From Hymenopus coronatus (taxonomy: Eukaryota > Arthropoda > Insecta > Mantodea > Hymenopodidae): a DNA stretch of 64,000 bases. The notes beneath the pieces were generated by a model. That model saw nothing but the letters and a program-made list of their open reading frames with translations. It did no database searches and had not been told where the DNA came from. The translations under genes were made by a program, and so were the position numbers. Where the stretch lies: the NCBI GenBank assembly GCA_030762935.1, contig CM060897.1:111410176-111474175 (forward strand), given 5' to 3'. Positions 9,725 to 20,105 of the stretch are shown here, piece by piece (position 1 is the stretch's first letter; every line of letters starts with the position of its first letter).

Positions 9725-10970
9725 TGTTTTTACTTTCTCTAGCCTATATGAGGATAGAGAAGGTATTGTATTGCACCCAAAAATTCGGTACCGATGTTTC
9801 ACCTGAAATTTATGTTTTTTGGTCCCCTGAGTGCGAAAAAGGCATTTTAGAAAAGGTTCCGTGTGTATGTGTGTGTGTGTGTGTGTGTGTTTGTCCGTCT
9901 GTCTGTATGTCTGTGGACAGCATAGCTCAAAAATGAAAAGTCGGTTAGATATCAAACTTCAGTTCAGTATCTTCAAGTGTGCACAAGAAGATTTTGAAGA
10001 AATTTCTCCCACTTCCAACTACCCTTTACAGGGAACACTTTTTTGAAAATTTTTATTTTTCAAAAATGGCTCTGACTATTATTATTAAAATACCATATAT
10101 TAAAGATAGTTACACCATAAAAGGTATACTTTGATTTTTCTGGGAAAAGCCTCTGAACAGCTCTTCATTCTGGTTGAGCTTTGCAGAATTTTGTATAACA
10201 GTTAACCCGTAAGAGATAGGTAGAAAAACTTTGCTACACAAAAGAGTGCAGATCTCGTTAAAACATATAATTTATGTCATATATGTTTTTCTTGCAGAGT
10301 TGATGGTTTTCGAGATATTCATTGTTACTGGTTTCAACTTTAAACTAACTTTTCTCAAACGTGACTATGCAAAGCAAACTGAACCTCAATTATTTCACAT
10401 AGCGACCAACTTTTAAAATATATAAGAATCCAATTTAGCCTAACGTAATTCCTTATTTTCCTTCTTTTTACTAGGAGGCAAGCACTACTTGTTTAACGAA
10501 AGAATGCAGTTGTTCGCTGGTATAGCACGGTACGGTTTAGAAAAGTCAGAAAAGGATGCACTATAGTGCAGTACAGCCTGACCATCAAAACATCAGTACA
10601 GCATTCGTAAACAGGAATAAACTAAACAATCCACAACAGGTTAAACTTGCTGTTTTCTCTATCACTAATGAATATTAATTTTCATTTGTGAGGGTATGAC
10701 TACGCGCGGTGGTGTTTGCATTTGGATTTGATTCAAACCCGCCCACTTAAGAGACTCAACTGCTGCATTCCTGTATTGCAGAACTGCACAGAGCATGCGC
10801 CGAGAGTGATGACGTAATACCGCTTATCTGTTTGTGTTTACGTAAGCTTCCACTCGTGGCCGTCTGCATTCGTTCTTCAGACAGGTAATAATAACATTAG
10901 CATGAAGTAGATAGAGGAATAAGCCTTCTAACAATAATATGAAAAGAAATGTGAAAGGAATACATTAGAT
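9725..10970 (-). repeat. Family A, full-length reverse, interrupted by TIR element T1
   Basis: Palindrome end at 9725-9765, (GT)n at 9857-9890, GACAGCATAGCTCAAAAATG at 9917-9936. The body continues to about 10487, is broken by a 398-bp inverted-repeat element, and resumes at 10886 to end AAGGAATACATTAGA. It is joined to the next copy through a shared T run. Confidence 0.85.
10488..10885. mobile_element. TIR element T1 (MITE-like), 398 bp
   Basis: CTTGTTTAACGAAAGAATGC at 10488-10507 and the inverted counterpart at 10864-10885 agree at 17 of 22 positions without gaps. It interrupts a family A copy and is GC-richer than its surroundings. No open frame has transposase motifs. The target duplication is not clear, so the superfamily cannot be assigned. 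Confidence 0.7.
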
Positions 10971-12153
10971 TTTTTACTTTCTCAACACCTACTATGTACA
11001 TAGTGTATAGAGAAGGTATTGCACTCCACCAAAAATTCTATACCGAGATTTTACCGGAAATATATGTTTTAGGGTCCCCTGTATCCAAAAAAGGTATTTT
11101 CAGGTGTGTGTCCGTGTGTCAGTGTGTCCGTGTGACTGTGAACACGATAGCTCAAAAACGAAAAGTCGGTAAAATATCAAGCTTGGTATTTAAATTTAGT
11201 ATCTTCCAGGGATGCAACACGAAGATTATGAGAAAAATCCCCCCACCCCAAACTATCCTTTACAGGGAACTTTTTTTTTCGAAAATTTTGATTTTCTAAA
11301 AAAATGGCTTAACGATTTTGATTAAAATATCGTATATTAAAGATATTTACCTGATAAATAAAATGTATATTTTGAATTTTCGGGGAATAGCCTTTGAAGA
11401 GTACTTTTTTCTGGGCAAATTTTACGGAAGCAAAAATGAAATGGCCTGTTATTTATGGACGCTCTTTAACTGCTTTGGTTCCCAGAGTCCCATTCTATAT
11501 TGGGCGTGAAAGATTGCTTAATTTTGCTCAGAGGCCTTTCTTATCAGGCTTGAGGTTCTTTTACGTGCCGTAAATCTACGACACGGGACCTACAGCTTTA
11601 CTTCTCTTCCGAAGGAAGCCATGCTAAGGATTTTTACGCCCGAAAAAATCCATCGTCCTCCGCCGGGTTTGAACCCGCGACCTTGGGTATATAAAGTTAG
11701 CATGGTAACAATTACACCACGGAGGGTGACAAATTGTACGGAATTTTGCATAGCTGCTAAACCGTAAGAAATGGAGAAAAAATTACCACACAAAACATGT
11801 TCAGCACTTTGCAACACACAATTTATGTTATATACATTTTTTTCGTGGATTTGATCGTATTTTTAGATATTCCTTGTTTTTGGTTTCAGCTTTAAAAAAC
11901 TTATACTTTTCTCACACAGGCATTTGTCAACGCCTAGCCATATAAACAAAAGAATTTCAATCACATAGCAACCAGCTTTTGACTATCACTTTAATCTATA
12001 GTACTCCCTTATTTCGTTTCTATTTACAAGTAAGTAATAAGACTATTTCTGGTAATTTTTTCTCGATTAACATGAAGTAAATAGAAGCAGAAGTTTTTTA
12101 GCAATCATTTGTTGCAGAGATGTAGAAAAAGTCATTTGAATGGAACTCATCTG
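10971..12153 (-). repeat. Family A, full-length reverse, interrupted by SINE S3
   Basis: Complete palindrome end (ACTATGTACATAGTGTATAG, about 10990-11010) and complete 5' end near 12130-12153 (GTCATTTGAATGGAACTCAT). SINE S3 occupies 11430-11729. Confidence 0.9.
11430..11729 (-). mobile_element. SINE family S3, full-length, minus strand
   Basis: Flanked by CAAATTTTACGGAA (11416-11429) and CAAATTGTACGGAA (11730-11743), a 14-bp target duplication. On the minus strand the tRNA-like head has CCTCCGTGGTGTAATTGTTA and the B box GGTTCAAACCC, then TTTTTTCGGGCGTAAAAATC and AGCATGGCTTCCTTCGGAAG, ending near AAAGAGCGTCCATAAATAAC. The best-defined copy of the family. Confidence 0.92.
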
Positions 12154-12520
12154 AATTTTTAAGGTAGTACCTTGTCACGGAGGCATCAGTCGCAGAGCCA
12201 CCCCTGGTTTGTTTGTAAACTAACCTGTTGAAACGCATAATAGGACCTGTAGCTCCATCTGCTTCTTCTTCAGTGCAACAGCCAGGAAGTTTCGGAAAGC
12301 CTATTATAGCTGTTGTTAGTTTGTTAGTTCATGTTGTTCTGTGTCTGTTTGGTTCTACTACATTGTTACTAAACAGCTTTAGTTGCAAACACATAAGCAA
12401 CGTGAACAAAATCAAAACAGTAAGGCACGGGACACAAGTTGGCAGCATTATGATATTTGCGTTTCAGCAATTCAGCGATATAATTAGTTTTATCCTAACA
12501 TTGACAATATGATGAATGAC
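12154..12520 (+). other. Single-copy stretch with a 94-codon open frame
   Basis: ATG at 12228 opens a frame to 12512 rich in Ser, Val and Leu (for example SFGKPIIAVVSLLVHVVLCL), suggesting one hydrophobic segment. I recognise no family. It could be a chance frame or part of an unknown mobile element between a family A copy and a SINE. Confidence 0.3.
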
Positions 12521-12768
12521 TGCCTCCGTAATCGAGTGGTCAGCGAGTTGACTTCTCACCCGAAGGTCCCGGGTTCGATTCCTGACTGGGGTGGGGATCA
12601 CTTCTTCAACCAAAATTATTCCCTATCCTCCACAGACTCTAAAGGTATGATTATGAGAATGAATGTGCGTGTGTTTAGTAATAAAGAATCGATTAACCTA
12701 ATGTTCTTAACCTACAGGAATACCAGTTGTTTCACAAGTGAAAGCTTCCGATATGACTATTGACGTAA
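12521..12768 (+). mobile_element. SINE family S4, nearly complete, 3' end truncated
   Basis: tRNA-like head TCGAGTGGTCAGCGAGTTGA with B box GGGTTCGATTCCTGACTGGG, then CAAAATTATTCCCTATCCTC. The 3' end stops at the family A boundary (12769) before the usual GGGGGCTAT segment. Confidence 0.85.
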
Positions 12769-13647
12769 TCTGATGTATTCCATTCACATGACTTTCTCGA
12801 TATCTCTGCAACAAATTATTGTTAAAGAGCTTATGCCTCTATTTACTTTAGGCTACTCGAGAAAAAAATTAACAGAAATAGTCTCATTACTTGCTTCCTT
12901 GTAAGTAGAAGCGAAATAAGGGAGTACCATAGGATAAAGTGATAGTCAAAAGGTGGTTGCTATGTGACTGAAGTCCCTTTGTTTGTATGGACAACAGTTG
13001 ACACATTTAAATATGAGAGAAGTAAGTTATCATAGCTGAAACCAATATCAAGGAATATCTCAAAAACGACCAACTCCATGAAAAATATGTATGTAACATA
13101 AATTGTGTGTTTTAACGTGCTCTACATTTCTTATTTAGTAAGTTTTTATCTAAATCTTACGGTTTAGCAGTTATGCAAAATTCCGTAAAATTCGTCCAGA
13201 ATAAACTAGTCTTCAGTCAAATTCAAAATATACATTTTATTTGTCAGATAAATATCTTTAATATACGATATTTTAATCAAAATCGTTAGAACCATTTTTT
13301 AGAAAATCAAAATTTTCGAAAAAAAACTCCATGTAAAGGGTAGTTTGGGGCGGGGGGATTTTTCTCAAAATCTTCGTGTCGCATCCCTGAAAGATACTAA
13401 ACTTAAATACCAAGTTTGGTATTTTACCGACTTTTCGTTTTTGAGTTATTGTGCTCACAGGCACACGGACACACGGACACAAGGACACACGGACACACAC
13501 GGACCTTTTTCTGAAAATACTTTTTTTTTATACAGGGGACCACCCTAAAACATATATTTCCGGTGAAATCCCGGTATCGAGTTTTTTGGTGGAGTGCAAT
13601 ACCTTCTCTATACACTATGTACATAATGCGTATAGAGAAAGTAAAAA
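12769..13647 (+). repeat. Family A reference copy, full-length forward (879 bp)
   Basis: The cleanest-bounded copy: the 5' end TCTGATGTATTCCATTCACA abuts a SINE and the 3' end GAGAAAGTAAAAA (13635-13647) abuts mariner sequence, so both termini are defined. Order: 5' hairpin, CTTTCTC, body, AAATACCAAGTTTGGTATTT, TTTTTGAGTTATTGTGCTCA, (ACACGG) tract, GGTGAAATCCCGGTATCGA, terminal palindrome around TATGTACATA. No target duplication is visible, though neither neighbour is recovered intact on the other side. Confidence 0.92.
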
Positions 13648-13664
13648 GGTATCTGTTTGAGAGA

Positions 13665-14820
13665 TGAACACTTCGTTAGAAGTGAATTGTTTTCCACCCA
13701 GCCACTTTTTCAAGTTTGGAAAAAAAAATGTCACTGAGGCCCAAAGCTGGTGAATATAGTCGATGTTGTAGTAGTTCGAATCTTAATTCTACAATTTTTG
13801 TCATCAAAACTGCTCAGGTGTGCACCTCTGCATTGTCTTAATGGATTTTTTTTTTTTTTTTTGCCATATGGGGGCGTTTTTTCTTGATTTCTCTGTTCAA
13901 CCGTGCAATAACAATGCATAATACCCTCCATTTATCGTTCTTCCTTTCTGCAAGAAATCAATGCAGATCATTCCGCGTGCATTTCAAAAAACTGATGCCA
14001 TCATCTTGTCTGCTGATTTCACCACCTTTGCCTTCTGCGGAGCCGGTTCGCCTTTAGAAACCCACTGTTTTGACTATACTTTTGTCTCTGGAGTGTGGTA
14101 GTGTATCTATGTACCATCCACGGTTACGTATGCTACGCCGTGGCCGCACGGTTAGAACACTCCCCTCTCACCTAGACGACCCGGGTTCGATCCTAAGCGA
14201 CCGCAAGTGAGATTTGCGGTGGACAAAGCGGCGCAGGTACGGGTTTCCTCCGTTTTCCCCCGCCATCGCATTCCACCGGTGTCCCATCTTCATTCTAAGT
14301 ATCACCATTGTCATCGCCTGTGGTGCCACAAGAAGAAGTGGGCGTTAAACACTATAAAAGCAGTTAAGTATCGACGCATAATTCGTTGGGATTGCGACGG
14401 AAAGGTGCCAAACCAATTTCCGAATCGATTGTACGATTGTGTTTATTGTGAGCAAATGCGGCACACATCTTACTGAGACCTTTGTCAGACCTAATTTTTG
14501 GTGCAAAATTGAGAACGATGTACCTTGTGATATGCCTGTGGCCTTTACTGTTTCGCAAACTTTGATATGTCAATCACTCAAAACCATATCCGGAATTTTG
14601 TCAATCATTTCGGAGGAGTCACTTCTACGGGACATCCGGAACGATGTTCATCATTTGCAGATGTACGGCAACATTTAAATTCATTTATCCAATTGTGGAT
14701 TGTTGCAAATGCAGGGGCAGATGTGCTATGAACTTCATCCAACTCCGTTTTTATCTCTTTCGGTGTTAAGCTTTTTAAATAGAAGTGTTTAATCACCGCA
14801 CGAAACTCGTTTGTTTCCAT
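13665..14820 (-). pseudogene. mariner transposase pseudogene
   Basis: The start is ATG at 14818-14820: METNEFRAVIKHFYLKSLTP, then KEIKTELDEVHSTSAPAFAT, INEFKCCRTSANDEHRSGCP and VEVTPPK, where a frameshift occurs near 14605. Further on, TIDSEIGLAPFRRNPNELCV leads to the SINE. Beyond it are a DNAEVHT catalytic-region match (about 13825) and YSPALGLSD (about 13735-13760), which retains the third acidic residue. Stops and frameshifts make it inactive; the C-terminal end is missing. Confidence 0.9.
14132..14360 (+). mobile_element. SINE family S2, full-length
   Basis: Bounded by CGGTTACGTAT (14121-14131) and CAGTTAAGTAT (14361-14371), an 11-bp target duplication inside mariner sequence. The tRNA-like head is GTGGCCGCACGGTTAGAACA with B box GGGTTCGATCC, then GATTTGCGGTGGACAAAGCG and a 3' end AAGTGGGCGTTAAACACTA. 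The flanking mariner gives exact borders. Confidence 0.93.
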
Positions 14821-15021
14821 CTTCCTAAAGAAGCGCAAGACTGTTAATTCAAACGTCTATTGCAACGAAACCACGTAATGGATATAGCTGAAACTTTAAC
14901 TGCCGTTTGGCAAGGAACGACAGTTCTAAATAAAAGCGTTTTTCGATGCTATGAGTGTAATTTCATGGATTTTCTAAGTACTTATTGAACTCCCATAGTA
15001 TATAAATTCGAAAAATGAATG

Positions 15022-15874
15022 TTTATTCTCTCTAGCCTGCATGTGCAGTGTACATAATGGATAGAGATGGTTTTGTATTCCACCTAAAAATTGGATAACC
15101 AGAATTCACCGGATATACATGTTTTGATACCTGCTGAATCCAAAACAAAAGATTTATAGAAGAATCTCCGTGTGGGTGTTTTAGGCAGCATAGCTCAAAA
15201 CGAAAAGTTGGTTAAATACCAAATGTACTGAACTTTAAGTTCAGTGTCTTCCAAGGATACGACACAAACATTTTCAGAAAATCCCTCTACCACTACTACG
15301 CCTTACAGAGAACATTTTTCTCAATTATTTATTTTCTCAAAAATGGTTCTAACGATTGGTATTAAAATGTTAGATTAAGATATTTTCATGACAAACGAAA
15401 AGTATTTCTTGTATTTTCTGGGAATAGGCTCTGAAGAGTTCTTATTCTGGATAACCTTTGTATAAAATTTTTACAACTGGTAAACCATAAGAGATAGACC
15501 AAAACTTACTACACAAAACATTTGGAGATCATTAAAGCACTGAATTTATGTTACATACCTTTTTTTGTGAAGTTAACAGTTTTCGAGTTATTGGTTTGTT
15601 TTAACGTAATTTTAATAGTAGACATCTTTCTTTTCGTGTCTCTTTTTTAATCCTAGCAAGCAAAGAGAACCGAATTTCAATTGCGCACTTAACGACCAGC
15701 TTTTAAAAGATCTGCCTTATCTTTTAGCCTTGTGTATTCCCTTATTTTCCCTTATACTTACAAAGAAGCAAGTAATAAGACCAATTCTAGCACTGTTCAT
15801 CTTGATTAGCATGACGTAGATAAAAGAATAATCTTTGGTAAGGAAAGTTTATTTGTGGAACAGCTAGAGATAAG
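15022..15874 (-). repeat. Family A, reverse
   Basis: From a mutated palindrome (TCTCTCTAGCCTGCATGTGC) to GATAAGCATCAGATTTTT. The (GT)n tract is reduced to a few bases (GTGTGGGTGTTTTAGG). Confidence 0.85.
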
Positions 15875-15996
15875 CATCAGATTTTTAGAAAAAGATCCGT
15901 GTGCGTGCATGCGAGTATGTGCGTTTGTGTGACCATGAATATTATGCCTCAAAAACGAAAAATCCATTAAATACAAAACTTAGTATCAATGGGTAA
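15875..15996 (-). repeat. Family A internal fragment, reverse
   Basis: Starts AGAAAAAGATCCGTGTGCG directly after the 5' end of the previous copy and runs through CCTCAAAAACGAAAAATCCA. This is the same junction type found at 36826, 37497 and 44580. Confidence 0.8.
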
Positions 15997-16968
15997 ATCA
16001 TGATATCACTGCTCAGGTGAGTAAAACCTAGGTAAGGAAGTTAATGCTGCGAATTTTCGGAAAATGCTGAATAGGTTGGATATAGAATTCCGGAATTCGT
16101 AGATTGTGTGAACAAATAATTAACCAAAGGTAATGATTTCTTGGATGAAGTGCTGTGATCAGATGAGGCCAAATTGGAATACATTGAATAATGAGCGAGT
16201 GGAGAAAGAATGGGAGCCAAAGAACATGCAAGGAACCGTGAAAAATGGAGGCGGATGAGTAATGATGTGATTGAATGGCTTCTAGTTTTTTTGGAAGCCT
16301 TGTATATAGAAATGCAATATGGATAAGCTTCAGTTTAAGAACTTATTGCAAAATAATCTCAAGAGGAGTGCTGAGAAGTTAGCTCAGGAAACTAATTCTT
16401 TTAACGGACAATAATCCTAAGCACACATCAGAATTTTTTTTTTTTTATTAGCTGAACGTCCTTTAACCTGGTTGGTCATATCGGACGATTAAATGATGCT
16501 CGTGGGGTCCATGGAGCTTAAAGATGCTTGACATTCATCATTTCAGGAAAAGGAAAAACCCCGAAAAAACCTTGTTTTAATCTTATCCTACACCCTAAGC
16601 GAAATTCGAACTCGCGACCTGTTGAATGTGAGACAGACACGCTACCACCACACTACCCAGGCGGGCTACATCAGAACTTGTTCGGCTATGGATATCGTGC
16701 AGTGCACCCTCTACCTTTAAAACGCTACCACAATCTACCCACAGACTGAAATAAGTTGAACACATTTGGATAATATGCTCAAAGTATATCTGGAGGAAAT
16801 TCTCTTGCAAGGATCGAAAAGCATCAACTCAGAATTAATAAAAATCTTTCTCTTGTTCATTTCCAAAGCATTGTATTCAGTTAGTGTAAGAAAATAGCTA
16901 ATAACAAAATACTGACTTTATTAAAATACTCAGATTTCAGTTGTTTTTTCAAGTTAAAACAATCTATT
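15997..16968 (+). pseudogene. Tc1-like transposase pseudogene, split by a SINE
   Basis: Frames with many stops carry LNAANFR-like sequence (about 16045), WSDEAKLEYIE (about 16155-16190, the SDE catalytic block) and GTVKNGGG (about 16230-16255, the VKHGGG motif). Next come KRSAEKLAQETNSF and DNNPKHTSE (16407-16433, the catalytic DNDPKHT motif), then the SINE, and beyond it RIEKHQLRINKNL. The order matches Tc1-family transposases. It is heavily decayed and no TIRs were identified. Confidence 0.85.
16436..16667 (-). mobile_element. SINE family S5, full-length, minus strand
   Basis: Flanked by ACATCAGAATT (16425-16435) and ACATCAGAACT (16668-16678). Minus-strand head GCCCGCCTGGGTAGTGTGGT and B box GAGTTCGAATTTCGC, then GTTTTTTCGGGGTTTTTCC, TAAGCTCCATGGACCCC and CCAACCAGGTTAAAGGACGT with an A-rich tail. 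The insertion is just after the DNNPKHTSE codons of the Tc1 pseudogene. Confidence 0.92.
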
Positions 16969-17116
16969 ACTTTCTCTATACGTGTATAGAGAAGGTATTG
17001 TAATGCACTCAAAAATTCGATATCGAGATTTCCCAGAAATACATGTTTTGGGTCCCCCCGAATCCAAAAGAAAAAAAAAAGAATTTTTAGAAAATGTCCA
17101 TGTGTATGTCTGTGTT

Positions 17117-17150
<34 letters not shown>

Positions 17151-17853
17151 TGTGGGAAGCAGAGCTGAAAAACGAAAAGACCGTTAAATACCAAACTTGG
17201 TATTTAAATTTGGTATCTTGCAAGGATGCGTCACGAAGATTTTCAAGAAAATCCCCCCCTCCCAATTACCCTTTACATGGAAAAAATTTCGAAAATTTTG
17301 ATTTGCTAAAAAATGGCTATAACGATTTTGATTAAAATATCGTATACTAAATATATTTATCTGACAAATAAAATGTATATCTTGAATTTTCTGGGAACAG
17401 CCTCTGAAGACTACTTTACTTTGAATGAATTTGACGGAATCTTGTATAAGTGATAAACTGTAACAGATGGACAAAAACTTATGCCACAAAAATGTAGAGC
17501 ACATTAAAACACACAATTTATACTCTATACATTTTTTCATGTCGTTGATCGTTTTTAAAATATTCCTTGTTTCTGGTTTCAGCTGTAAAAAACTTATACA
17601 ATTCTCATACAGAAAATTGTCAACTCCTGTTCATATAAATAAAGGAACTTCAGTCACATAGCAACCAGCTTTTGGCTTTCACTTTAACCTATGGTATTCT
17701 CTTATTTCGCTTCTACTTACAAGGAACCAAGTAATAAGACTATTTCTGCTAATTTTTTCTCGGTTAGCATCAAGTAAATAGAAGAATAAGCTTTTTAGCA
17801 ATAATTTGTTGCAGAGATGTAGAGAAAGTCATGTGAATGGAACACATCAGACA
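16969..17853 (-). repeat. Family A, full-length reverse
   Basis: Palindrome reduced (TTTCTCTATACGTGTATAGA), (GT)n at 17119-17149, AAATACCAAACTTGGTATTT at 17186-17205, 5' end GTCATGTGAATGGAACACAT at 17828-17847. Confidence 0.9.
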
Positions 17854-17888
17854 TTTTTTTTTATTTTTAAATGTCCAAGCTTTAGTTA

Positions 17889-18217
17889 CTGTCTGTTCGG
17901 CGGTGTTTTAGCTACTGGGGCGCCCTTCCAAGTAGGTAGGGGTTTATCAATTGGAAGGAGGTAGTGTTTTCTTAGTCTGAAGTAAGCGAGGAGTAATGGC
18001 GCGCGATAGAGTGGAAGAAGGAAGCACAGTTGTCAATAATATTTGTGTGTTCACTGAATGCTCTCTGATTCCTGTAGATTTTGAACACACGTCATCCGAC
18101 TCTGAGTAAAGTATTGCAACACTGTTGACAGTTTTACTACGGGCAGCATACGTGTACCCCTCCCACAGATTGAAGTGTTACTTCAATATACTAGTTATAA
18201 CACCGCTGAACAGACAG
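17889..18217. mobile_element. TIR element T2, 329 bp, TA-flanked
   Basis: CTGTCTGTTCGGCGGTGTTT at 17889-17908 is repeated inverted at 18198-18217, with about 23 of 26 bases matching over the arms. TA lies immediately outside both ends (17887-17888 and 18218-18219), consistent with a TA target duplication. The interior is GC-richer than the surroundings and has no transposase motif. Probably a non-autonomous DNA transposon. Confidence 0.82.
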
Positions 18218-18475
18218 TACATTTAATTGTATACATGAATTCAGTTGCTTCAACTTGTTATTTACAAAACTCACACTAACACGCCCTGCTAAAATTAACC
18301 TGTTCCAATACTCGTGTCCGTAACTGCATATTCAAGTAACTTATACTCGCTATACACAACAGCGTTGCTGTGTTTGCCGCAAGTAAACAACGCTAAAAAC
18401 TTGTCCTGGGATGAAGATAACGTGCACAAGCGCGGAATATTCTCGCGGTTTTTCCCATACCATCCATAATTGATA
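18218..18475. other. Single-copy DNA
   Basis: No recognised repeat or coding motif. A minus-strand open frame of 68 codons (18295-18501) shows no family. Confidence 0.4.
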
Positions 18476-18600
18476 GGTAGAGTCAGACAGAAAAATGCCA
18501 TACCATAGCTAGTAGTGGCAGAGCAACCGGCTAGAGATCTAGAGATCCGTGTTTCAAATCACGGCTATGGCATTGAACCTTTCAGCCTGACTATCTATCC
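18476..18600 (+). mobile_element. tRNA-like element S6 inside an inverted repeat
   Basis: Starts GGTAGAGTCAGAC and ends with a degenerate complement (CCTGACTATCTATCC). Inside, AATGCCATAC pairs with TATGGCATT, and between them lie a D-arm-like segment and a B-box-like GTTTCAAATC. The tRNA-like acceptor stem is thus extended by about 20 bp of terminal inverted repeat. The same arrangement recurs at 34580-34707. Confidence 0.65.
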
Positions 18601-18813
18601 AACTACTGTCCTACACACGGCTTGTGTGAAAAAACAATTAAAGCAATACCAATTGACCATAATAGTTGGCTATGCTATGAGTCCTGGGTCTAAAGTACTT
18701 ACAGCATTGTAAGTCGTCATTGGGGTTCTCATCTCAAAATAATCTGAGATCACTTTGTGGTTTACCGGGAAACATGCGAGTCAGTTGAGAAATTCTATGC
18801 TATGCCGGCATGT
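18601..18813 (+). repeat. S6-associated body sequence
   Basis: Includes CCTGGGTCTAAAGTACTTAC, CATTGTAAGTCGTCATTG and TGTGGTTTACCGGGAAACAT. These recur inverted at about 34405-34520 and 51048-51150, so they belong to a dispersed element that includes the downstream tRNA-like unit. Confidence 0.7.
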
Positions 18814-18925
18814 TGCCATCGTAGCTCAGTGGCAGAGCAACCATCGGGAGATCCGTGGTTCAAATCCCGGCTATGGCATTGAATTTTTCAGTCCGACTCT
18901 ACCTATTCAACCACAAAAACCCTTT
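18814..18925 (+). mobile_element. tRNA-like element S6, best-preserved head
   Basis: TGCCATCGTAGCTCAGTGGC begins a 65-nt tRNA-like unit with pairing acceptor ends (TGCCAT and ATGGCA), a perfect D stem (GCTC/GAGC) and a T-arm-like GTGGTTCAAATCCC. The unit is shorter than a real tRNA and the anticodon arm is not standard, so it is not called a tRNA gene. The tail TTCAGTCCGACTCTACCTA follows. Confidence 0.75.
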
Positions 18926-19037
18926 CTTTCGTTAGACAAATGATATAATATTAATATTATTATTGCTACAATTATTTTTTCTAAGGTTGGCTACAGTTGT
19001 ATCAATGTTTTCATAAGAATAATGTACAGCAGGTGTA

Positions 19038-19312
19038 TCGCCCTCCGTGGTGTAGTGGTTACTTTGCTGACTTCATATACCCGGCGGAGGATGATGGATT
19101 TTTTCGGGCGTAAAAATCCTTAGCATGGCTTCCTTCGGAAGGGAAGTAAAGCCGTTGGTCCCGTGTCGTAGATTCACGGCAAGTAAAAGAACCTCAAGCC
19201 TGATAGGGAGGCCTCTGAGCAAAATTAAGCGGTCTTTCACGCCCAGTGTAGAATGGGACGCTGAGAATCACAGCAGTTAAAGAGCGTCCAAAAATAACAC
19301 GCCATTTCCATT
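19038..19312 (+). mobile_element. SINE family S3, plus strand, B box deleted
   Basis: Starts CCCTCCGTGGTGTAGTGGTT. The segment carrying AAGGTCGCGGGTTCAAA in the 11430 copy is missing (CATATACCCGGCGGAGG is joined directly). The body runs GATTTTTTCGGGCGTAAAAA, AGCATGGCTTCCTTCGGAAG, to AAAGAGCGTCCAAAAATAAC. Without the B box this copy could not be transcribed by pol III in the usual way. Confidence 0.9.
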
Positions 19313-19895
19313 TACAGCAGGTGTTATTTGAGGCATTTTATTGCCCTTCAAGTGTTGATGGCTAGTGAGGCGTATAATTGCTCGTCTTAACGTTCTGGAA
19401 GTTTTTGGGCTCGATCTCAGGATAGGATATTTTGTCTGTTGCTGTGGCTAGAAGAAGCTGGACTAGGAAACGAGTTCAAAAGTGTGTTGTAAGAAATGAA
19501 TGAGGATTTCTCGATTAGGGCGTCTGTCAGTAATGAAAACAGTGTCTGGTAGTTTCAATGCCTGCGCGATGAAGGTCTGTTTCTCATGGGCACAAATGCA
19601 TGAAAGACATCATAGTATATTAACAATACTCATTTCGACTGCTGTTAGTTTTTAAACTAGGCGTCGTGTTCCTTTAACTCGTCAAATTTTAGCAGTTCGT
19701 CATTCACTTTGATTTACTCCTCGATGGTTCCTTAGTTACTTTAAATACTTATTTGTCGTTTTCGCAACTACAAAGAAAGGCTCTTGCGTTTTGTCTCCTA
19801 GCGGTATGTTCTCCGGCGACTGGTCCAAATTAACAGATTATCAGTACAGATGAGCAGAACGAGTACCTATATAAGCAGAAGTGATAAACACATTA
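19313..19895. other. Low-repeat DNA with a possible tRNA-like head at 19358-19430
   Basis: GATGGCTAGTGAGGCG and, about 45 bp later, GGGCTCGATCTCAGG resemble A and B boxes. No second copy is visible, so this is weak. The rest shows nothing recognisable. Confidence 0.3.
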
Positions 19896-20105
19896 AATTA
19901 AATTATTTTGTTTGTTAATGACGCTGTCAATTGCCAGGATCATATCAGCAAAACCAGAGTGCCGGAATTTTGTCCCGTAGGAGTTCTTTAACTGCCAGCA
20001 AATCTACTAATAGGGGGCTGTCGCTTTTAAGCACACGTAAAAACCATCGGTCCGGGCCTGGTTTGAACTCGCGACCTGAAGCGATAAGCAGAAAGCGGTC
20101 ATTTG
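19896..20105 (-). mobile_element. SINE family S8, fuller copy
   Basis: On the minus strand the B-box segment GGTCGCGAGTTCAAACCAGG (20059-20078) is followed by GACCGATGGTTTTTACGTGT, GCAGTTAAAGAACTCCTACG, GATATGATCCTGGCAATTGA and GACAGCGTC. It shares its last 100 bp with 2925-3030. Confidence 0.65.

Larger units (their letters stand above)
13648..15000 (-). mobile_element. mariner transposon (mellifera-type), minus strand, 3'-truncated and split by a SINE
   Basis: The 5' TIR on the minus strand is CTATGGGAGTTCAATAAGTA with TA at 14999-15000. It is homologous along its length to the mariner at 17-2112. The 3' end is cut off at the family A boundary (13648), losing about 230 bp including the 3' TIR. 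SINE S2 sits at 14132-14360. Confidence 0.9.

Noticed and set aside
10488..10885. Assignment of T1 to the CACTA superfamily because CACTA lies at 10483-10487
   Set aside because: The opposite end does not carry the complementary TAGTG, so the match is probably chance.
18814..18878. A functional tRNA gene
   Set aside because: The fold is only 65 nt, the anticodon arm is irregular, and similar units recur at 18476, 34292 and 34580 as part of dispersed elements.
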